Shown here piece after piece: positions 21,008 through 27,807 of a stretch of DNA of 35,154 nt. The notes beneath the pieces were generated by a model. That model was not told where the DNA came from and searched no databases. It saw nothing but the letters and a program-made list of their open reading frames with translations. The stretch's first letter is position 1; every line of letters begins with the position of its first letter. Both the position numbers and the translations under genes were made by a program. Origin of the DNA: JBBTWG01 sp038062935 (GTDB lineage Bacteria > Patescibacteriota > Gracilibacteria > UBA1369 > UBA12463); the NCBI GenBank assembly GCA_038062935.1, contig JBBTWG010000037.1, positions 1 to 35,154 of the forward strand. The letters are read 5' to 3'.

Positions 21008-21916
21008 ATGAAATCTCTTTCTCAACATCTCGGTGAACAGGGTGCTTCCGGTGAACTTCAGAAGCTTTTCGCGCTCCTTGCAGAGTCCGTGAAAGATATT
21101 GCGCAGATTATCGAGACAGGACGGATGACGGGTTACAGTGGGACAGAGAATGTTTTTGGCGAGCAGCAATTGAAACTGGATGTGGCGACGAATGATCTCT
21201 TGGTTGAGAGACTTCGGAATTGTCCTTTGGTCAGCGTTCTTGCTTCTGAAGAGCTTGATAATGAAATTCAGTGTCATGCGGACGGCGCTTATTCACTGGC
21301 TTTTGATCCGCTCGACGGTTCGTCGTTGGTGGATGTGAATTTTTCTGTGGGAAGTATTTTTGGGATTTATCCTGGAAAAGGTTTCATGGGTCGTACGCCT
21401 GGAGAAATGGTAGCAGCAGGAATTGCGATTTACGGCCCAAAGACTACATTTCTCGTAAGTGTTGGGAAGGGGACGCACGAATATGCTTTTCATGATAATG
21501 ATTTTTTTCTGACGCAAGAGAATATGAAAATTGCGGAGGAGGGGAGTTATTTTGCGCCTGGAAATTTGCGTGCGTGTGCGAAGTCACCGCAGTACAAAAA
21601 ACTTGTGGATTTTTGGTTGGAAAAGCAATATACACTTCGATATTCCGGCGGCATGGTTCCGGATGTTGGACATATTTTGAAAAAAGGAAAAGGGATTTTC
21701 GTGTATCCGGGCTACAGCGACGCGCCAGAAGGGAAGCTTCGTCTGCTTTTCGAATGTGGTCCGATGGCTTTTTTGGTTGAACAGGCTGGGGGAAATGCTT
21801 CTGATGGTCGTGTGAGAATTTTGGAAAAAAAGATTCAGTTGGTGACGCAACGAACACCGATTTTTATTGGGTCGAAGCTGGAAGTGGAGCGTGCTGTGGG
21901 GCATTTTGATGTTTGA
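21008..21916 (+). CDS. fbp: Fructose-1,6-bisphosphatase, class I
   Basis: 302-residue phosphatase converting fructose-1,6-bisphosphate to fructose-6-phosphate, the committed gluconeogenic step. The metal-binding core is FDPLDGSSLVDVNFSVGSIFGIY (near 98-120), with upstream acidic residues in ASEELDNE; the substrate region RYSGGMVPDVGHIL and the metal-ligand helix KLRLLFECGPMAFLVEQAGG are intact. Cotranscribed with fba (17-nt gap). Regulatory AMP-site residues cannot be judged by eye. Confidence 0.96.
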   Translation: MKSLSQHLGEQGASGELQKLFALLAESVKDIAQIIETGRMTGYSGTENVFGEQQLKLDVATNDLLVERLRNCPLVSVLASEELDNEIQCHADGAYSLAFDPLDGSSLVDVNFSVGSIFGIYPGKGFMGRTPGEMVAAGIAIYGPKTTFLVSVGKGTHEYAFHDNDFFLTQENMKIAEEGSYFAPGNLRACAKSPQYKKLVDFWLEKQYTLRYSGGMVPDVGHILKKGKGIFVYPGYSDAPEGKLRLLFECGPMAFLVEQAGGNASDGRVRILEKKIQLVTQRTPIFIGSKLEVERAVGHFDV

Positions 21917-21967
21917 TATCTGTTTGCTAGAATCGCCTTAGATTGCTTCTTTAATCCTCCTCATTTC

Positions 21968-22546
21968 GTGTCTTCCGAAAAAGATATACAGCATTGGGTT
22001 GCTCTCTGCCAGAATGGTGATCAAGACGCTTTTGGTCATTTATACGATCAATTTGTTGATTCAATTTATCGGTATGTGTATTTCCGTGTGCGACAGACGG
22101 AGGCGGAGGATCTCACGGAAGCGGTCTTTGTGAAAGCCTGGGAAAATATCACGCAGTACAAACAGGGACAGTTTCGGTTTTCTTCATGGCTTTTTCGGAT
22201 TGCGCACAATGTAGTGGTGGATCATTATCGTACGAGTCGTCCGGTGGAGGAGCTTGTCGAAGAGTACAAAGACGAACGTACTGATCGACATCCGATTTCT
22301 CAGACGGAGGTAAAATTGACTCATTCGATGCTGCGTGGGTCGATTGCAGAATTGAAACAGGTGTATCAACACGTTTTGGTTTTGAAGTTTTTTGATGATT
22401 TTTCGAATACAGAAGTGGCGGAAATTTTGGGAAAAAGTGAAGGAAGTCTACGGATTTTGCAGTTTCGCGCGCTGCGCGCGCTCAAAAAAGTGCTGCAAAA
22501 TCGCGGAATCGATGCTTTTGAAGCTGATTTTCACCGTAACAAATGA
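21968..22546 (+). CDS. ECF-type RNA polymerase sigma factor
   Basis: 192-residue group IV sigma factor. Region 2 (about 18-90) has DAFGHLYDQFVDSIYRYVYFRVR, then AEDLTEAVFVKAWENI and the promoter-melting FSSWLFRIAHNVVVDHYR; region 4 (about 125-175) has YQHVLVLKFFDDFSNTEVAEILGKSEGSLRILQFRALRAL, a helix-turn-helix for -35 recognition. It starts at GTG 21968. The FecR-domain membrane protein starts 21 nt after the stop and is likely its anti-sigma or sensing partner. Target promoters are not identifiable here. Confidence 0.93.
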   Translation: MSSEKDIQHWVALCQNGDQDAFGHLYDQFVDSIYRYVYFRVRQTEAEDLTEAVFVKAWENITQYKQGQFRFSSWLFRIAHNVVVDHYRTSRPVEELVEEYKDERTDRHPISQTEVKLTHSMLRGSIAELKQVYQHVLVLKFFDDFSNTEVAEILGKSEGSLRILQFRALRALKKVLQNRGIDAFEADFHRNK

Positions 22547-22567
22547 CCACTTTTTGCGTTTTAATCA

Positions 22568-24304
22568 ATGCTCATGGACTTTTTACCTCTTAATGACGTT
22601 CCGGTTCTCAGCGCTTCTCAAAAAGAGCGCATGAAGAATCGTATTTTTCAGAGACTTGTTTCTCATCATCGTGAAGAGTCTTTTTTTGTCCGTGCTGCTG
22701 AGTTCACTCGAGAAGTTCAGCTTGGTGCTGTGCAGAAAGCGCGACTTCGAGAGCGTATTTTTACGGCGATTGCTCTCGTATCGCAGAAAGTTCCTCCGTT
22801 TTTTATATGGAAAAAATTTGTTTCTCTTGCAGTATTGAGTACTTTTATGCTTTTTTCTTTTGCAGTTTTTCAGCCGCTTGCGACCTTTGCGAGAGAGGCA
22901 ACAACGCTGCAAGTTCTCCATGGTAATGCTTTTGTTATTCGTGACGGAAAAACTTTATCTGTTAGAAAAGAGGCGATTCTTTTCGAGGGCGATATTATTC
23001 AGACGGGCGCTTCTGCAGAAGCCGTAATTCAGTATTTTGATAATAGTTTTAGTCGTATTTCTGGAGAAACAAAATTAGAACTTCGTCGACTTTTCAAGGA
23101 TCAGAAAGATTCGGGGATGATTGTGGAGGTCGATCTGAATGCGGGAAAAATGTGGTCGCGTGTTTTTGATCTCGTCTCGGATTCTCATTTTACGGTACGT
23201 GCACAATCTTTGATTGCGTCGGTGTATCACCGTGCAACTTTCTCTGTTTCTGCTGAGAAGCAGCAATCTTCGGTACAGGTTTTCCATAATGCTGTAGAAG
23301 TAAAGACTTCGGAAATTTCTTCTGCGAAACCGGTGACAAAAGGTTTTCAAGCTGTGGTCGCGCTTCCAAGTGCTCAATCTTCTGCTATCGAGAAACGAGC
23401 TACTGCTTCTGCTTCTGTGGAACCCCTTTCTTTGGAGAAAGATGAACGCCAATGGGTCGAAAAAAATCTTGCACAGGATGAGCAGATGATTGCGACCACC
23501 AAGGCTAGTATTCTTGAAGATAAGCCTCTTTTGGATCAAACTTCATTGCTTTTGAGCTTCGATCCTGTGGAAAAATCTCGCGTATCCTTCACTGTTTTGA
23601 ATGAAAAATTTTCTGATCCTGCGACGACTCCAGCAATGAAAAAAGAAATTTTTACTGGCATTCTTGCTCTTTTGACTGACATTCAGACTCAGTCCCAAGC
23701 GCTGGCTTCCACCGATTCTGTGAAGTCGCAGCAGCTCGGAGCGCTCTTTGGAAATATTTCTGCTTTTTATAAAAAAGATGCTTCTCCGGAAATGCTTTCA
23801 TCTCTCTATGAGACAGAACTTCGTTTTGCCAAAGATGACCATGCTCGTGCGATTGCTCTCACGGAACAGGCTTTTGCGGCGCTCTCTCTGGGTCAGGATT
23901 TCTCTGAACAGGGTAAGGCCGAAGAAGCTCAAAAAGCTTTTGATTCTTACAAAGATTTTATTGCTCAAGCTTCAAAATTGTCTGCGTCTTTGCCGGAAAA
24001 AGATGTTGCTCTTGATGAGAAAATTCAGAGCTCTCATCAGCTTTTTGCTGCTGTGAACATTCCAACAGTTGCTTCTCGGGTTTCATCCGAAAAACTTCCA
24101 GGGGCAGTTGATACACCTGTTGTAGCGTCTCAAGTTGTTCCTCAGCAAGATACTGTTGTAGAGGCAGTTCATCCTGTTGCGTCTGAAACTCCTGTAGTTC
24201 CGGTTGTCGCTGAAAAAGTTGAAAAAGAATTGCTTGATCCTCCGGATCCGAAGATGATTCCTCCGGAAGTTACGCTTCCAAAATTAGAGCTTCGCAAGCG
24301 TTAG
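22568..24304 (+). CDS. FecR-domain membrane protein, probable sigma-factor partner
   Basis: 578 residues. The N-terminal cytoplasmic part (1-80) has two similar helical segments (SASQKERMKNRIFQRLV and GAVQKARLRERIFTAIA), then a membrane segment (about 84-105), then a FecR domain (about 112-235: GNAFVIRDGKTLSV, LFEGDIIQTGASAEAVIQYFDNSFSRIS). A long helical, Ala/Ser/Gln-rich region and a Val/Pro-rich tail follow. FecR proteins relay envelope signals to ECF sigma factors, which fits the upstream neighbour. It starts at ATG 22568 or ATG 22574. The stop overlaps the mraY stop on the other strand. Confidence 0.85.
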   Translation: MLMDFLPLNDVPVLSASQKERMKNRIFQRLVSHHREESFFVRAAEFTREVQLGAVQKARLRERIFTAIALVSQKVPPFFIWKKFVSLAVLSTFMLFSFAVFQPLATFAREATTLQVLHGNAFVIRDGKTLSVRKEAILFEGDIIQTGASAEAVIQYFDNSFSRISGETKLELRRLFKDQKDSGMIVEVDLNAGKMWSRVFDLVSDSHFTVRAQSLIASVYHRATFSVSAEKQQSSVQVFHNAVEVKTSEISSAKPVTKGFQAVVALPSAQSSAIEKRATASASVEPLSLEKDERQWVEKNLAQDEQMIATTKASILEDKPLLDQTSLLLSFDPVEKSRVSFTVLNEKFSDPATTPAMKKEIFTGILALLTDIQTQSQALASTDSVKSQQLGALFGNISAFYKKDASPEMLSSLYETELRFAKDDHARAIALTEQAFAALSLGQDFSEQGKAEEAQKAFDSYKDFIAQASKLSASLPEKDVALDEKIQSSHQLFAAVNIPTVASRVSSEKLPGAVDTPVVASQVVPQQDTVVEAVHPVASETPVVPVVAEKVEKELLDPPDPKMIPPEVTLPKLELRKR

Positions 24305-25344
24305 AATACATTGTTTTCGAGAAGTCCGAGGACGAGGCCGAAGACGGCGATGAGTCCGCCGACGATCCAGAAACGCATCACGACTGTGGCTTCGTTCCAG
24401 CCTTTGAATTCGAAATGATGGTGGAGTGGTGCGATCGCGAATACTTTGCGTTTGAAGAACTTTTTTGATGTGAGCTGTATGATGACTGATAAAGTCTCAA
24501 TCACGAAAATAAAGCCTATCAGAATGAGTGGGAAGATAGCGTCTGTCATCATGGCGATGACTCCGAGTGTTGCGCCGAGTGCGATAGCGCCCGTGTCTCC
24601 CATGTAAAATTTTGCTGGTGGAATATTATGCCAAAGGAATCCGAAAAGTGCTCCGCAGACGACGGCGCAGAATGCTGCAAGTATGAAGAGGCTTTTTGCG
24701 GCTGCAAGGATCCCGAATGCGCCGAAAGCGATGATGAGCAGTCCTCCGGCGAGCCCGTCGAGCCCATCGGTGAAATTGACGGCGTTGCTGGTGCCGACGA
24801 AGACGAGCATGAAGACAGGAATGTACCAGATCCCGAGTTCGAGATTTCCTATTCCTGGTATGTGGACTGAGCTATAGCCGAGTTTTGAGTAGAACCAATA
24901 GGCTCCTGCGGCGGCGAGAAGTGTCATCCAGAACATTTTTGGCTTCACGTTTAGGCCTTTTGTTTTTCCTGAGCCTTTGATGTTGAGATAGTCGTCGACG
25001 AGTCCGAGAATGGCCGTAGTGATGAGTGTAAAGAGTGGAAGCCATGTTTCTTTTCTGTTGAGGAGTGAGTGTTCAAAAACTCCAAAAATAGAAAGGAGTT
25101 TTGAAAATCCGATGACGAGCAGGACTGTTCCCCAGATGAGGATTCCTCCCATCGTCGGTGTGCCTTTTTTCTTTTCATGAAGCTGATTAAAGATCGTTGC
25201 TTTTTCTCCACTGGTTGCATTTTCACGAAGCTTTTTCCCCATTTTGTAATGATGGAGGAGTTTGATGAAGCCTGGTGCGAGTACGAGTGCGATGATGAAT
25301 GCGATCGTACCGGAACTGAAGATGAAGAAGAGATTTTTGGCCAC
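24301..25344 (-). CDS. mraY: Phospho-N-acetylmuramoyl-pentapeptide transferase MraY
   Basis: 347-residue polytopic enzyme (about ten membrane helices) that transfers phospho-MurNAc-pentapeptide to undecaprenyl phosphate, forming lipid I. It carries KKKGTPTMGGILI, the catalytic LGLVDDYLNI aspartates, NAVNFTDGLDGLAGG, and the PLHHHFEFKGW motif unique to MraY. Starts at GTG 25344; heptamer array E lies directly upstream. Last gene of the envelope operon CAP-LCP-dacA-mraY rather than of a classical mur cluster. Confidence 0.97.
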   Translation of the reverse strand: MAKNLFFIFSSGTIAFIIALVLAPGFIKLLHHYKMGKKLRENATSGEKATIFNQLHEKKKGTPTMGGILIWGTVLLVIGFSKLLSIFGVFEHSLLNRKETWLPLFTLITTAILGLVDDYLNIKGSGKTKGLNVKPKMFWMTLLAAAGAYWFYSKLGYSSVHIPGIGNLELGIWYIPVFMLVFVGTSNAVNFTDGLDGLAGGLLIIAFGAFGILAAAKSLFILAAFCAVVCGALFGFLWHNIPPAKFYMGDTGAIALGATLGVIAMMTDAIFPLILIGFIFVIETLSVIIQLTSKKFFKRKVFAIAPLHHHFEFKGWNEATVVMRFWIVGGLIAVFGLVLGLLENNVF

Positions 25345-25352
25345 GAGGGAGA

Positions 25353-25421
25353 GGATTTAGGATGTAGGATTTAGGAAGTCACACGTCACACGTTACACAT
25401 CAAATGTCACATGTTACCAAT
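25353..25421 (-). repeat. Heptamer array E with a second divergent heptamer block
   Basis: 25354-25378 repeats TTTAGGA, TGTAGGA, TTTAGGA. It continues in the same 7-nt register into a second block built on GTCACAC (25379-25421, GTCACAC-GTCACAC-GTTACAC, then degenerate units). About nine heptamers fill the dacA-mraY gap and overlap the end of dacA. Confidence 0.75.
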
Positions 25422-26304
25422 TGTAATGTTGCTCTACCCAGTTCAAGAGATCAATGCTTTCTTGAAATCGATTTGGGCTGTTGAGGACGACGATGAGTAC
25501 TGGATAGAGATTTTTGGCTTCTGCGACTCCTACAAAAGAGTATCCAGCGTCATCGGTGTGTCCTGTTTTCAGGCCGCGGAAACGTGGGTCTTTTTTCAGG
25601 AGTACATTAGTAGCTTCCAAGTGATATTTTGTTCCTCGAATTGATTGGATTTCTTTCCCCGAAAGCGACACAACATAGCGAATAAAAGCGTTTCTGTATG
25701 CGTATCTTCCGAGATTTGAGAGATCGCGAACGGTGGAGTAGTTTTCTGGTCCATCGAAACCTACGGGATTCGAGAAATGCGTGTTGATGAGTCCGAGTAT
25801 TTGCGCCTTTTTATTCATCTTGTCGACAAAATTCTTTATGGTTCCTTGAGCGTTGAATTCTGCTAATGCAAAAGCGGCATCGTTAGCTGAATGAATGAGT
25901 GCCGCAAATATGAGGTCTTGAACGGTCAATTTTTCTCCTGCATTGATCCAAATTTTCGATCCTCCCATTGCTGATGCGTTTTGTGTGATTTTGGCTATTT
26001 CATTTTGGCCATTTTCTTCTAGTACGACGAGCGCTGTCATGAGTTTTGTGATTGAGCCTATTTGGCGTTTTTCATCAATATTTTTTCCCCACAAAATTTC
26101 TCCAGTTCTCATGTCCATTACGATTGCTGCATTTGCTTTTATTTCTGGATTTCCTTCCTGTATTTTTTTGGGAATTGTCGATACTGAGAGAACTTCACTG
26201 TACTGCTCTACAGTTTGCTGGTCTTGTCTTTCTGCCGCTTTCGCAGTATCTGGTTGTGAGACCATGAGGCCTGCGAGATAGAGGGAGATGATGCTTGAAA
26301 ACAT
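25414..26304 (-). CDS. dacA: D-alanyl-D-alanine carboxypeptidase (penicillin-binding protein, S11)
   Basis: 296-residue serine peptidase that trims the terminal D-Ala of peptidoglycan pentapeptides. A signal peptide (about 1-23, cleaved near AKAA) exports it. Active-site motifs are SITK (Ser84, Lys87), SAN (139-141) and KTG (246-248). It lacks the extra C-terminal beta domain and amphipathic anchor of PBP5, ending soon after the core, so it may be released. The start is ATG 26304. Array F overlaps its upstream region and the end of the LCP gene. Confidence 0.95.
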   Translation of the reverse strand: MFSSIISLYLAGLMVSQPDTAKAAERQDQQTVEQYSEVLSVSTIPKKIQEGNPEIKANAAIVMDMRTGEILWGKNIDEKRQIGSITKLMTALVVLEENGQNEIAKITQNASAMGGSKIWINAGEKLTVQDLIFAALIHSANDAAFALAEFNAQGTIKNFVDKMNKKAQILGLINTHFSNPVGFDGPENYSTVRDLSNLGRYAYRNAFIRYVVSLSGKEIQSIRGTKYHLEATNVLLKKDPRFRGLKTGHTDDAGYSFVGVAEAKNLYPVLIVVLNSPNRFQESIDLLNWVEQHYNW

Positions 26305-26305
26305 G

Positions 26306-26340
26306 AGTTAGGATTTAGGATTGAGGATTCAGGATTGAGG
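26306..26340 (-). repeat. Heptamer array F (LCP / dacA junction)
   Basis: Five plus-strand units GTTAGGA, TTTAGGA, TTGAGGA, TTCAGGA, TTGAGG. The array encodes the last residues and stop of the LCP protein (SILNPQS-stop) and ends at the dacA start codon. Confidence 0.85.
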
Positions 26341-27802
26341 TTGGGGTTGTTGTTTCGGTGGTGTTTGTTGTTGTTCCGGCCTCTTCGGTCTTTTCTGGTT
26401 TTTTTATGGCGAAGATTTGATCGAAGGGGTCTTTTAGTTCGTATTGGAGATAATCGCTTCCGAGATTGAGAATAATATCTGCATCGCTTGCGTAGGTCGG
26501 TGTCAGATATTCTGCTGGAACTTCATCCGTAATCATTCCAGGGATAAACTGCTGGAGAACAGAAATCATGGTGTTGATTTCTGGCGTGTTTGTTTTTCGA
26601 TAATAGGTTGTGAATATTTGTTTTGAATCTTTTCCATTGCCATATCGCACAACATCGATGCAGTGTCTTTGAAAAATATCTTTTGTTTTTCCTGCGAGCA
26701 TTGGCTTCTTCGTGCCGTTAAGTACTTGCACTTTTACATTTTTTGTTTGACTGTTATTCATGACGATGTCAATCATCTTCTGAATATCTTCGAAAGAATT
26801 TTTTGCTGGTACGAGAACTGATGCTCCACCATAGAGCTCTTTTTCTGGAGGGTAGAGGAATCCTCCACACCTTGAAGGGTCGTCGTGGATCAGATAATTT
26901 CCCATTCCCCCCTGATCCATTTTTGATCCTATTTCTGCGAGTGTAATCATCTCTCGAATACCAATGTTTGTCTCTATTTTTGGTTCTATGACATTGTAGA
27001 GATCTTCCATCATGTCCGTGTTATTCGTTATTCCCGCTTTCTTTGCTTTTTCTTTGATAGCAGAAATAATGCTTTGCTGCCTTGCTGATCTCGAAAAATC
27101 TGACGTGCTGTGTCTGCTGCGTGCATATTTCAGCGCTGTTTCTCCGTCCATGTGTTGCAATCCCTGAGGAATGAAAAACGTTTCGTAAAAGCCAGTTTCA
27201 CCTTTTGGATACAGCGGATCGTTGATCATTTCGGGCACAAAAATATCGATTCCTCCAATTGCATCCACCACTTCTTTGAAGACGCTGAAGTCTATTTTGA
27301 TGCGATATTGGATATCCATCCCTATCACATTTTCCATGTGCTGCTGAAGCACGTCGAGCGCGTATGTTGAGTCCGCGTATTCTTTTTTTACTGCAAAATA
27401 CACGTTATTGATTCGCATTCCGCCATATTTTTTGTCTTTTATATAGAGATCTCGTGGGATTGAGACAAAGGTCACTTTGTTTTTTGCTTCATCGATACTG
27501 GCGATAATCATCGTGTCTGTGAGATCGGCCGCATCATGTCCTACGCTCCCTGTTCCAAGCAGCAGGATATTGGTATGTCCGTATCGATCTTCTTTCAAGT
27601 CTGTTGCGAGTACCGATATGATGCTTCTGAAGCTAATGCCTTTGACTGCTTTGAAGATTCCGAATACAAAAATCCCGAGTATGAGGAACGCTGTTATGAA
27701 GGCGTTTACTTGTGGAGTGAATATTCTATTTTTTTCTCGTGGTGCTTTGTAAGACAAAGTTTTTCGGCGAAATCCGTTCACCATTTTTTTTTGAAAAGGC
27801 AT
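26315..27802 (-). CDS. LytR-CpsA-Psr (LCP) family ligase
   Basis: 495 residues: a cytoplasmic basic N-terminus, one membrane anchor (about 33-53), an LCP catalytic domain (about 75-260) and a LytR_C domain (about 345-455, VQVLNGTKKPMLAGKTKD). LCP hallmarks are DTMIIASID, the arginine in VSIPRDLYI, INNVYF, and YARSRHSTSDFSRSARQQ, which together bind the polyprenyl pyrophosphate lipid. The family attaches glycopolymers to peptidoglycan. The C-terminal Thr-rich tail runs into array F, so repeat changes would alter the protein end. Follows the CAP gene by 5 nt. Confidence 0.95.
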   Translation of the reverse strand: MPFQKKMVNGFRRKTLSYKAPREKNRIFTPQVNAFITAFLILGIFVFGIFKAVKGISFRSIISVLATDLKEDRYGHTNILLLGTGSVGHDAADLTDTMIIASIDEAKNKVTFVSIPRDLYIKDKKYGGMRINNVYFAVKKEYADSTYALDVLQQHMENVIGMDIQYRIKIDFSVFKEVVDAIGGIDIFVPEMINDPLYPKGETGFYETFFIPQGLQHMDGETALKYARSRHSTSDFSRSARQQSIISAIKEKAKKAGITNNTDMMEDLYNVIEPKIETNIGIREMITLAEIGSKMDQGGMGNYLIHDDPSRCGGFLYPPEKELYGGASVLVPAKNSFEDIQKMIDIVMNNSQTKNVKVQVLNGTKKPMLAGKTKDIFQRHCIDVVRYGNGKDSKQIFTTYYRKTNTPEINTMISVLQQFIPGMITDEVPAEYLTPTYASDADIILNLGSDYLQYELKDPFDQIFAIKKPEKTEEAGTTTNTTETTTPTSILNPQS

Positions 27803-27807
27803 CTTTC

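Noticed and set aside
6196..26340. Heptamer arrays as a CRISPR
   Set aside because: Units are 7 nt with no unique spacers and no cas genes nearby.
6196..26340. Heptamer arrays as CsrA sites (GGA motifs)
   Set aside because: GGA occurs on the non-coding strand; the transcribed strand of the five start-proximal arrays reads UCC, not GGA.
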